From: an uncultured Eubacteriales bacterium
Lineage (GTDB): Bacteria; Bacillota; Clostridia; Oscillospirales; Oscillospiraceae
DNA length: 6,297 bases
Assembly: GCA_900554625.1 (NCBI GenBank)
Contig: USHP01000121.1
Location: forward strand, 1 to 6,297
Direction of reading: 5' to 3'
The notes under the pieces were generated by a model that did not search any database, was not told the DNA's origin, and saw nothing but the letters and a program-made list of their open reading frames with translations. Shown here in pieces: positions 1 through 4,961 of the stretch. Position 1 is the first letter of the stretch, and each line of letters opens with the position of its first letter. The translations under genes were made by a program, and so were the position numbers.

Positions 1-1192
1 CCGGGGCAGGGACAACGTGTGCCGCTGCGCCGCCGTTTTCATGGATTCTACGGACGGCAGCCATAGGGGATACTTTTGCTGCCCTTTTTGCAGGTGCACG
101 GGCAGCCAGTAGCACCGAGAGAACACCAGTAGCCGCGCCGAACCCAATCCCAATGGGACTGACAGCAAACAGTGGGATCGTGAGAAACTCCCCGGCAACC
201 GCGTACCGCAATACGGCGCACAATGCCCATGTGACCGCAATTCCCAGCCCCACGCCGATGGGAACTGCCGTAGAACACCATTGCAGGGCTTCCAGCCGCA
301 CCAGGTGCAGAATCTGTTTCTGGCTCGCGCCAATGCATCGCAGCATCCCGAAAAACTGGGTGCGCTGGGCGACACTGCTGTTGATGCTGCCTGCGATCAT
401 CAGCACCCCTGCAAAGAGAACCAGTAAGAACAGCATGAAGGCAACCAAATACAGCCCACCCATAAAGGCATTACTGCTGTAGCCGGTGATGCCCAGCAGG
501 GCGGTATTTTCCGAAAGCTGTTCTTCCATGCAGTCGTATTGTTCTTTGACATCGGCAATGAACTGCCGGGCATTGACGCCGTCCCGAAGCTGGATGTAAT
601 AGGCTGTATCGCCGCATCCGAATTGTTCGCAGAAGGCATCGTATGGCATAAGTGCCACCACCGCATCGTATCGCAGGGAGCTGCCCTCCGCCATGAAGCC
701 GCAGACGGTAAATTCCAGATTTCCGGTTGGTGTTCTGGCAGTCACGATATCTCCGATGGAATAGCCATAAATCCTGGCGGCATTTTCCGTCAGCAGGATC
801 TCACCCGGTTTCTCGGGGAATCTCCCCTGGGTAATATAATCAAAAATTTCTGTGACGAAGGCCTTGTCCGCACCGCAGATACACAGCTTGTTGCTGCCGA
901 GGTAGTATTCCTCATCGATTTTATAATTGACTGCGTCATAACGAGCTGCTGCGGCAACACCGCGCTGCCGGGCAATCCCTGCGGCAGCTTCCTCCGGGAT
1001 GCCATGGAGCATAAAATGCCAGTTTCCGTGCTGGTCAATGGCGTGCTGTTTTTCCATGCGGATTCCCATATCTGCCATGGAGAATACCGAGGTGACCAGA
1101 AAAACCGCAATGAGAATACAGAAAACCGTCATGCGATTCTGCCGTTTCCGCACCTTTGCGGAAATGGGAATCAGGCTTAAATAGCTTTTCAT
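1..1192 (-). CDS. FtsX-type ABC transporter permease, partial (C-terminus beyond window)
   Basis: Membrane subunit of an exporter or signalling ABC transporter, working with the ATPase encoded just upstream. I translated the frame open from ATG 1192 to base 1 with no stop, so at least 397 residues are present and the C-terminus is missing. The N-terminus [20 protein letters not shown] is basic, followed by a membrane segment (about residues 21-41, [17 protein letters not shown]). An extracytoplasmic domain of roughly 195 residues follows. Three more hydrophobic segments come next (about 240-262, 300-325, 335-362), with the FtsX-core-like stretch [19 protein letters not shown] between the second and third. 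This is the MacB/FtsX architecture. The sequence after the fourth segment ([11 protein letters not shown]) resembles the middle of long two-FtsX-domain permeases, so the full protein may be about twice this size (inference). The ATG overlaps the ATPase stop as ATGA and has GGGAGGTG 7 bases upstream. The substrate cannot be told; antimicrobial peptide export or sensing is common when a sensor kinase is adjacent. Confidence 0.9.
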   Translation of the reverse strand, partial: MKSYLSLIPISAKVRKRQNRMTVFCILIAVFLVTSVFSMADMGIRMEKQHAIDQHGNWHFMLHGIPEEAAAGIARQRGVAAAARYDAVNYKIDEEYYLGSNKLCICGADKAFVTEIFDYITQGRFPEKPGEILLTENAARIYGYSIGDIVTARTPTGNLEFTVCGFMAEGSSLRYDAVVALMPYDAFCEQFGCGDTAYYIQLRDGVNARQFIADVKEQYDCMEEQLSENTALLGITGYSSNAFMGGLYLVAFMLFLLVLFAGVLMIAGSINSSVAQRTQFFGMLRCIGASQKQILHLVRLEALQWCSTAVPIGVGLGIAVTWALCAVLRYAVAGEFLTIPLFAVSPIGIGFGAATGVLSVLLAARAPAKRAAKVSPMAAVRRIHENGGAAAHVVPAP

Positions 1193-1872
1193 TCCCGGCA
1201 CCTCCCGAAATCCGTTAGGATACCGTCGGAGACCTGTAGCACCCTGTCCGCGATCTGGGCAATGCTGCGGTTATGGGTAATCATGATGATGGTCTGCTCG
1301 TATTTTTTCGATGCCTCTTTCAGAAGGGCAATGACCACGCTGCTGTTCCGGCTGTCCAGATTCCCGGTTGGTTCGTCGGCAAGAATCAGGGATGGGCGGG
1401 TGATCAGCGCACGACCAATGGCGACCCGCTGCTGCTGACCGCCGGAAAGCTGGCCCGGAAGGTGATTCCGCCGCTCTTTCAGATTCAGAAGGGAAAGCAG
1501 TTCTTCCAGATACTTCTTGTCCGGCTTCTGATAGTCCAGCAGCATGGGGAAGATGATATTCTGCTCCACGGTAAGCTCCGGCACAAGGTTGAAGGCCTGA
1601 AAGATGAAGCCAATATTCCGGCGGCGGAACACGGTGAGCTTTCGGTCATTCATGGAGAAGATATCCTTGCCGTCGATGATGACCTTGCCTGATGTGGGGG
1701 TGTCCAGCGCGCCGATCATGTTGAGAAGCGTACTTTTGCCGGAGCCGGACTCGCCAACCACCGCTACAAATTCGCCTTTGGGGACGGAAAATCTGACATT
1801 TTTCAAGGCGTGTACCGCCGTCTCGCCGCTGCCGTAGGTTTTGGAAAGGGACTGGACTTCCAATAAATCCAT
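1189..1872 (-). CDS. ABC transporter ATP-binding protein (MacB/LolD family)
   Basis: Cytoplasmic ATPase that powers the FtsX-type permease downstream. The 227-residue length is normal for the family and all motifs are intact: Walker [10 protein letters not shown] (residues 40-48), Q-loop Gln92 in FIFQAFNLV, signature LSGGQQQRV (142-150), Walker [13 protein letters not shown] (162-173, catalytic Glu167) and H-loop His200 in ITHN. The [11 protein letters not shown] stretch and ADEPTGNLD are typical of the MacB/LolD/BceA-like branch, which pairs with FtsX-type rather than classical importer permeases. The start at 1872 is supported by AGAGGTG about 8 bases upstream. The stop overlaps the permease start by 4 bases (ATGA), implying translational coupling. 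The gene lies 75 bases after the stop of a histidine kinase remnant, so it was probably part of a kinase-transporter operon; with the kinase truncated its original promoter may be gone. Identity as an ABC ATPase is secure; the substrate is unknown. Confidence 0.95.
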   Translation of the reverse strand: MDLLEVQSLSKTYGSGETAVHALKNVRFSVPKGEFVAVVGESGSGKSTLLNMIGALDTPTSGKVIIDGKDIFSMNDRKLTVFRRRNIGFIFQAFNLVPELTVEQNIIFPMLLDYQKPDKKYLEELLSLLNLKERRNHLPGQLSGGQQQRVAIGRALITRPSLILADEPTGNLDSRNSSVVIALLKEASKKYEQTIIMITHNRSIAQIADRVLQVSDGILTDFGRCRE

Positions 1873-1942
1873 GTATAAGCACCTCTTTCAAAATTGGATT
1901 GTACCGAAAGTATACCAGCCGCACCTTACAGCAGCATTACGG

Positions 1943-1967
1943 GAATCCTACAATTCTGTAGGAATTC
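1943..1967 (-). other. hairpin spanning the kinase stop codon
   Basis: Arms TCCTACA and TGTAGGA flank a 4-base loop (GAAT on the minus strand). The stem extends by GAA/TTC past one bulged base, about 10 pairs in all. The kinase stop codon TAG (1948-1950) sits in the 3' arm. No T-tract follows on the minus strand, so it does not look like an intrinsic terminator. It could be an mRNA-stabilising or processing structure between the kinase and ATPase cistrons, or chance. Confidence 0.4.
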
Positions 1968-2500
1968 GGAAGCTGATTGTAAATGTGGTTCCCATTTCCA
2001 ATTCGCTGTCCACGGTAATCGTGCCGTTATGGGCTTCGATAATCGCTTTTGCAAGGGGCAGACCCAGCCCGATGCCCTGGGTGTCCTGGGAAAAGCGGCT
2101 GCGGTAGAAGCGTTTGAAAATATGGTGCAGATCCTCCGGGTGAATCCCGCTGCCGTTGTCCTTGACGAGAATCTGAACCGCAGACGGCAGTTGACGCCAC
2201 TCCATTTGAATGATGCCCCCTTGCGCCGTATGGTCGAGGGCGTTTTTTACCAGGTTGTCAATGGCTTCCAGCATCCAATCCCGGTCACAGGAAAGCCAGA
2301 TGTCATCCTCCCCGGACAGAACAATCTCCTTTTGCTCCTGCTTTGCACGATAGGCAAAATGCAGCTCCACATCCCGCAGCAGTTCCGCCACATTTTCAGG
2401 ATGCTTTTCAATGACGATGGAGCCGGCATCCAGCTTTGTAATCTTCAGCAGACTTTGCACCAACGTCTCAATCCGATCCAGCTCCTGCTCAGATATACTG
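1948..2500 (-). pseudogene. sensor histidine kinase, 5'-truncated (end of DHp plus HATPase domain)
   Basis: C-terminal part of a two-component sensor kinase. Visible are the end of the dimerisation helix (ELDRIETLVQSLLKITKLDA) and a full HATPase_c domain: N-box DNLVKNALDH, G1 box DNGSG, F-box FKRFYRS and G2 box GIGLGL, ending FRIPTEL. The sensor region, membrane segments and the H-box with its phospho-accepting His are absent, and no response regulator is seen. Kinase-like sequence stops abruptly at about 2500, at the base of a GC hairpin. An ATG at 2541 would add 14 non-kinase residues, including hairpin-encoded SPAGGRR, and has no clear ribosome-binding site, so I do not think an authentic protein starts there. 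Even if translated, the fragment could bind ATP but has no His to phosphorylate. In related loci this kinase sits between a response regulator and the ABC genes, which fits the ABC pair 75 bases downstream. Truncation is clear; the cause (recombination, deletion or assembly chimera) is not. Confidence 0.85.
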
Positions 2501-2502
2501 CA

Positions 2503-2536
2503 CCGGCGGCCTCCCGCCGGGCTTTCTTTGTCAAAG
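2503..2536 (+). terminator. GC hairpin at the ICE/kinase junction, possible weak terminator
   Basis: A perfect 7-bp stem, CCGGCGG/CCGCCGG with loop CCTC (2503-2520), is followed on the plus strand by GCTTTCTTTG, an interrupted T-tract. A small palindrome CTTTGTCAAAG lies at 2526-2536. No plus-strand gene is seen upstream, so terminator function is doubtful. On the minus strand there is no T-tract, and kinase coding sequence starts immediately past the stem. It may be the original ICE structure downstream of the HTH gene, with the breakpoint at its foot. Confidence 0.3.
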
Positions 2537-2600
2537 AGCATGGAACTTCATTGCCGGACCGTTGGAGCAAGGAAAGGGAGAGAAACATGCTCCGCAGGTT

Positions 2601-2840
2601 TTAGGCCGGCAGCACCTTAAAGCCCGTTACGATGCTGTGGATCAGCTTCGTTTCCAGCCTGAGCCGCATATCTTCATCGACATACAGGTATGTATTCCCG
2701 TATTCGTCCTTCAGCGGCCTGGTGGCAAGAGCCCGGATGTACTTCTGATAGTGAGCGACCACGGCGGCAAGGGCGTCCTCGTCGCCGTTCACGGCTGCCA
2801 GGATCACAGGCACCGGGATCGGTTTCACTTGTCCGTCCAT
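2601..2840 (-). CDS. small helix-turn-helix ICE regulator (Tn916 Orf8-like)
   Basis: A 79-residue protein of the helix-turn-helix family that follows the sigma-like gene in Tn916/Tn1549-type elements; its role in controlling excision or transfer genes is inferred from that conserved pairing. The N-terminal half (VPVILAAVNGDEDALAAVVA, residues 11-30) has the typical start, which places the next helix at HYQKYIRALATR. The YVDEDMRLRLETKLI segment (53-67) and the ending FKVLPA are also typical of the family. Length is usual and no lesion is seen. The ATG at 2840 has GGAGGG 7 bases upstream and overlaps the end of the intact sigma reading frame (TGA 2825-2827) by 16 bases, the arrangement expected for translational coupling. 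Because the sigma frame now ends at 2909, 68 bases before this ATG, coupling may be weakened. Downstream, the expected excisionase gene is absent and a kinase remnant follows. Confidence 0.85.
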   Translation of the reverse strand: MDGQVKPIPVPVILAAVNGDEDALAAVVAHYQKYIRALATRPLKDEYGNTYLYVDEDMRLRLETKLIHSIVTGFKVLPA

Positions 2841-3259
2841 TCAAATCCCTCCTTCATCAGATACTCGCGTAATTCTTTCAGCGTGGTAAGCCGCCGTTTG
2901 GATACAGTCTAATGGACGACGTTCAGCTTCTCGCTGATCTCGCGGTCCGTCATGCCCAGGAAGTAGGACAGCAGGATCACATCCCGCTTATCCTCCGGCA
3001 ACTGTGCCAGAGCGTCGGCCAGAAGATCGCCGGTCACAACAACCGGGAGCCCCTGCACTTCAAAGACATGCTCGTCCATGAAATGCTTGTCCCAGGTGGC
3101 GGTCTGCTCCAGCTCGGAAGCTGTCAGCTCGCCCAGGGATTTTTCCCGGTCCCGGAGTCGGGTATATTCACGCTGAATATACCGGGCCTCATTCTTCAAA
3201 ACCTTGACACAGAAAGCGCCAAACTGATTCTGAATACGCTGCTCATAGGAGTCTTTCAT
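2825..3259 (-). pseudogene. ICE sigma-70-like regulator interrupted by an amber codon
   Basis: Sigma-factor-like protein of Tn916/Tn1549-type elements (position of Tn916 orf7), thought to activate recombination or transfer genes. The ATG at 3259 has GGGAGGTGAGG just upstream. Residues 1-116 read MKDSYEQRIQNQFGAFCVKV onward, through a charged helical region (REYTRLRDREKSLGELTASE) into sigma region 4 (LPEDKRDVILLSYFLGMTDR then EISEKLNVVH). There TAG (2911-2909) stops the frame. Reading on in the same frame gives TVSKRRLTTLKELREYLMKE, then GFEWTDK and TGA at 2825, giving a 144-residue protein of normal family length. A single CAG-to-TAG (Gln) transition explains the break. It removes the DNA-recognition helix of region 4, so the 116-residue product should not bind a -35 element. 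An upstream in-frame ATG at 3427 lies inside a terminator hairpin and is not the start. Suppressed or read-through translation is possible but unsupported. Confidence 0.88.
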
Positions 3260-3261
3260 TT

Positions 3262-3358
3262 CCTCACCTCCCTTCGCGCCCGCAGGTGCGGGGTGGTGAC
3301 TTCCTCCCTTTCGCCTCAGTAATGCAAGGTTTGCGATTTTGGCAACCGCGAAGGGAAG
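3262..3358 (-). promoter_or_regulatory. sigma-gene leader able to sequester its own ribosome-binding site
   Basis: In the minus-strand transcript CTTCCCTTCGCG (3358-3347) can pair with CGCGAAGGGAGG (3278-3267). This is 11 Watson-Crick pairs and one G-U, and it covers the GGGAGG core of the sigma-gene Shine-Dalgarno site. The roughly 70-base loop contains a second small hairpin (CCCGCACCTGCGGG, 3279-3292) and a competing purine run, GGCGAAAGGGAGGAAG. The geometry suits translational control, for example opening by a passing ribosome or an alternative pairing. This is a structure seen by eye; function is inferred. Confidence 0.45.
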
Positions 3359-3407
3359 AAAATTTTTATGAAAGGCTCCGCTGGATGGCGAAGGCCCACA
3401 TAAACAG

Positions 3408-3442
3408 AAAAAAGCGCCCATCTGCAAAATGCAGACGAGCGC
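3408..3442 (-). terminator. intrinsic terminator or attenuator upstream of the sigma gene
   Basis: On the minus strand GCGCTCGTCTGCA pairs with TGCAGATGGGCGC: 13 pairs including two G-U, loop TTT, followed directly by TTTTTT. This is a textbook Rho-independent terminator. It lies about 150 bases before the sigma start and about 20 bases after the stop of a possible leader ORF, so it either ends upstream transcription or acts as an attenuator for the regulatory genes. Tn916 tet(M) is a known case of leader-peptide attenuation in this element family; no antiterminator partner was identified here. Confidence 0.8.
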
Positions 3443-3462
3443 AAATGAATTATAAGAGGTAT

Positions 3463-3573
3463 TTACATGATTTGTGTGTTCATTTTCATGGGTAAAATAT
3501 GCCTTGTAGGTATGTACACTTTTTTTGACAGGGAATTTCCTGTCAAATTATGTCGATGGCGTTCTCGTACCAC
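3463..3573 (-). CDS. possible leader peptide ORF ahead of the attenuator
   Basis: A 36-codon frame starting at GTG 3573, with AGGAGG 8 bases upstream (3587-3582), ends at TAA 3465-3463. The product begins VVRERHRHNL (with GTG read as Met at a start) and ends PMKMNTQIM. An internal ATG at 3489 would give only MKMNTQIM, with AAGG about 12 bases upstream. Neither peptide is recognised. The case for it is position: a good ribosome-binding site, a short frame, and a strong terminator about 20 bases beyond its stop. Against it, the frame crosses the 22-bp palindrome at 3525-3546, the start is GTG, and a competing minus-strand frame runs over the same bases up to 3543. Treat it as a candidate attenuation leader. 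Confidence 0.3.
   Translation of the reverse strand: MVRERHRHNLTGNSLSKKVYIPTRHILPMKMNTQIM
3525..3546. repeat. 22-bp near-perfect palindrome, possible operator
   Basis: TTGACAGG at the left and CCTGTCAA at the right flank GAATTT. The inner AATT is itself palindromic, so 10 of 11 base-pair positions are symmetric. There is no T-tract after it on either strand in the correct place for termination. Each half carries a TTGACA hexamer, which is also a -35 consensus, but no good -10 lies 16-18 bases from either. The symmetry without a loop is that of a dimeric protein binding site; the protein is unknown. Confidence 0.5.
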
Positions 3574-3659
3574 AGCGACTCCCTCCTAAAGCCGCCGTGA
3601 TCTGCCAGCGTCAGCGCGTCATTACTTTTGAGGGCAAAAGAAACGGCGGCCTTGATTTC
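3543..3659 (-). pseudogene. start-less open frame, possible C-terminal gene remnant
   Basis: Between in-frame stops at 3660-3662 and 3543-3545 lie 38 codons with protein-like content, including KAAVSFALKSNDALTLADHG and then GFRRESLWYENAIDII. There is no ATG, GTG or TTG start, so if real it is the tail of a deleted gene. I do not recognise the family. It overlaps the phosphoesterase terminator hairpin and the candidate leader ORF in another frame, so at most some of these readings are right. Confidence 0.2.
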
Positions 3660-3672
3660 TCAAAAGCCGCCG
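3636..3672 (-). terminator. intrinsic terminator downstream of the phosphoesterase
   Basis: On the minus strand CGGCGGC pairs with GCCGCCG. The stem continues through TTTGA/TCAAG (one bulged T, one G-U) to a GAAA tetraloop, about 12 pairs, followed by TTTCTTTTG. It lies about 95 bases after the phosphoesterase stop and probably ends that transcript. The T-tract is interrupted by one C, so efficiency may be moderate. Confidence 0.6.
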
Positions 3673-3693
3673 CTTCATAAGCGCGTGAAAAGG

Positions 3694-3741
3694 TATCTGC
3701 TGCACGACGGCTTTTTTTCTTTTGCCGTCGTGCGGCAGATA
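3694..3741 (-). repeat. 18-bp inverted repeat with a homopurine/homopyrimidine loop
   Basis: TATCTGCTGCACGACGGC (3694-3711) is matched by GCCGTCGTGCGGCAGATA (3724-3741), 17 of 18 pairs plus one G-T. The 12-base loop is pure T/C on the plus strand (A/G on the minus strand). It begins 25 bases after the phosphoesterase stop. On the minus strand it is followed by ACCTTTTCACG, a weak T-run, so it may be a first terminator in tandem with 3636-3672. The long perfect arms would also suit a recombination or transposition remnant. Confidence 0.6.
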
Positions 3742-3766
3742 ATTTCAATATTCGATTAGAGTATCG

Positions 3767-4627
3767 TTATTCGGCGTTAAATTCTACTAATATAACCTCA
3801 GGGCGGTTGTTGAACCGGATGGGGATTACACTATTACCCAGTCCCCGGCTTACAATCATATTCGTATTGCCCTCCGTGAAAAGCCCAGCATCATATCGTG
3901 GAAACAGCCCTTGATCTGGAGCAATTAACCCACCGATAAACGGTAGCCGAAATTGCCCACCGTGAGCATGACCACTTAATACCAGGTCAACACCACAGGC
4001 AGCATAAGTTTCAAATAGTTCTGGCCTATGTGAAAGCAGAATTGAATACACGGATTTCTGCTCATACATACCTTTTAGCTTTGTGCTGACCATTGCTGGA
4101 ACTTCACCGAACAAACCTCCTTTAATAGTAAAATCGGGGTCGGCCAATCCAAGAAGTGTTATGGTTTCGCCGTTTCTTTCCAAATAGATTGCCTCGTCCT
4201 CCAGTATGACAGTGCCGACTGCTTCAAGTCTATCTTTCAATATGGCATAATCAGAGCTACTTGCTTCATGGTTGCCTGTCACATAGTAGGTCGGTGCAAT
4301 TTGCGTGGCTCCTTTCGCGAAATCAATTGCAACTTCCATATTTGTGTGCTGGGCGTCTGTTATCACGATAATGTCGGGCTGGCACTCAGACAACATTTGC
4401 AGTAGAGTTGTATTGCCCTCTCCAAACTCTGTGTTGTGTAAATCAGATACATGGGCGATACGGTAGCCTGAAAACGAGGACGGCAAGCGAGGGCTGGAAA
4501 CAGAAAACTCACTCATAATCACCGCCTTATTTCCCCATATCGTCCAAACACCGAGAAAAATACATATCAACACCACACCTATTAGTATCAGACGCTTTTT
4601 CTTTCCCAATTTCTTTTTATGCGACAC
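3767..4627 (-). CDS. membrane-anchored metallophosphoesterase (YkuE/YaeI-like), GD motif missing
   Basis: Calcineurin-type phosphoesterase with an N-terminal anchor, probably acting at the outer face of the membrane; the substrate is unknown (lipid-phosphate or UDP-sugar-lipid hydrolysis is reported for relatives). I place the start at GTG 4627 (SHKKKLGKKKRLILIG follows the start), because AGGAGGTGA sits just upstream of it. The ATG at 4645 is itself within that ribosome-binding region. A basic stretch and one membrane segment (ILIGVVLICIFLGVWTIW, about residues 14-31) precede the catalytic domain. Family motifs seen: DLH in HVSDLH, GNHE in YVTGNHEAS, the lone His in LLSHRPE and GHAHGGQ. The second motif, normally GDxxD, reads DIIVITDAQHTNME. 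This looks like an in-frame loss of about four residues (GDLV-like), including the metal-bridging Asp, so catalysis is doubtful. Composition is more AT-rich than the flanking genes, suggesting separate acquisition. Length (286 aa) is otherwise normal. Confidence 0.88.
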   Translation of the reverse strand: MSHKKKLGKKKRLILIGVVLICIFLGVWTIWGNKAVIMSEFSVSSPRLPSSFSGYRIAHVSDLHNTEFGEGNTTLLQMLSECQPDIIVITDAQHTNMEVAIDFAKGATQIAPTYYVTGNHEASSSDYAILKDRLEAVGTVILEDEAIYLERNGETITLLGLADPDFTIKGGLFGEVPAMVSTKLKGMYEQKSVYSILLSHRPELFETYAACGVDLVLSGHAHGGQFRLPFIGGLIAPDQGLFPRYDAGLFTEGNTNMIVSRGLGNSVIPIRFNNRPEVILVEFNAE

Positions 4628-4683
4628 AACTTCACCTCCTTCCATATGCTAACTGGAATTTTTGAAGATTCCATAAAGATTAG

Positions 4684-4710
4684 AAAAAAGGGCGGCTAAA
4701 GCCACCCTTT
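4684..4710 (-). terminator. intrinsic terminator after the Maff2-kinase fusion
   Basis: On the minus strand GGGTGGC pairs with GCCGCCC (one G-U) around loop TTTA, with flanking AAA/TTT extending the stem, followed by TTTTTT. It lies 15 bases past the stop of the fusion ORF and should end transcription coming from the coupling-protein gene, separating it from the phosphoesterase, whose promoter I could not identify. Confidence 0.8.
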
Positions 4711-4724
4711 CCCAATATCGCGTG

Positions 4725-4931
4725 TCAGTAAGGAATTTGTATTGTAACTTTCGCTCCGCTCGCAACAGCAGAATTTTCTAAGATGATTTTTCCACCGTGT
4801 TTTTTTGCTATGGATGCCGCAGCATACAGGCCGATACCATAATGAGATTTTGAGTTTCGACTACCCAGACCGGCGCCCAGGGCCACCACGAGAGTCTGCA
4901 AAACACCAACTGCGCTGTTGAAAAAATCCAT
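4725..4931 (-). CDS. fusion of Maff2-type ICE peptide start with a histidine kinase tail
   Basis: A 68-residue frame with a strong AGGAGG 8 bases before ATG 4931, located 30 bases after the VirD4 stop, exactly where Maff2 sits in Tn1549-like elements. Residues 1-23 (MDFFNSAVGVLQTLVVALGA then GLG) match the Maff2 N-terminus: a short amphipathic start and half a membrane helix. From about residue 24 the sequence becomes the end of a HATPase domain: SRNSKSHYGIGLYAAASIAK, with the G2 box GIGLY, then KHGGKIILENS and SGAKVTIQIPY at the stop. The join is in frame near 4862. The rest of Maff2 (normally about 60-70 residues, from memory) and the first part of the kinase are missing. The product has no plausible kinase activity. 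This is a different kinase from the one at 1948-2500. It is probably translated but non-functional. Confidence 0.8.
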   Translation of the reverse strand: MDFFNSAVGVLQTLVVALGAGLGSRNSKSHYGIGLYAAASIAKKHGGKIILENSAVASGAKVTIQIPY

Positions 4932-4961
4932 AGATAAAATCCTCCTAAAAATGTGTTTGAT

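Noticed and set aside
153..1180. Long plus-strand open frames, e.g. 539-1180
   Set aside because: They are antisense to the permease, whose minus-strand frame is open across the whole stretch with clear membrane segments; the plus-strand products have no recognisable motifs.
2501..2541. Authentic kinase start at ATG 2541
   Set aside because: The first 14 residues are encoded by ICE sequence and the GC hairpin, there is no good ribosome-binding site, and the family requires an upstream H-box.
2909..3427. Longer sigma protein starting at ATG 3427
   Set aside because: The ATG lies within the 3' arm of an intrinsic terminator and has no ribosome-binding site, while ATG 3259 has GGGAGGTGAGG right before it; the extra 56 residues are leader sequence read in frame.
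3449..3454. TATAAT on the minus strand as a -10 box
   Set aside because: No -35-like hexamer lies 16-18 bases upstream, and transcription would start at the terminator stem itself.
3525..3557. TTGACA at the palindrome as a promoter -35
   Set aside because: Neither strand has a reasonable -10 at the right spacing.
3443..3766. CRISPR array, tRNA or rRNA in the gene-poor stretch
   Set aside because: The inverted repeats are single and different from one another, with no regular direct repeats; no cloverleaf or rRNA-like sequence was seen.
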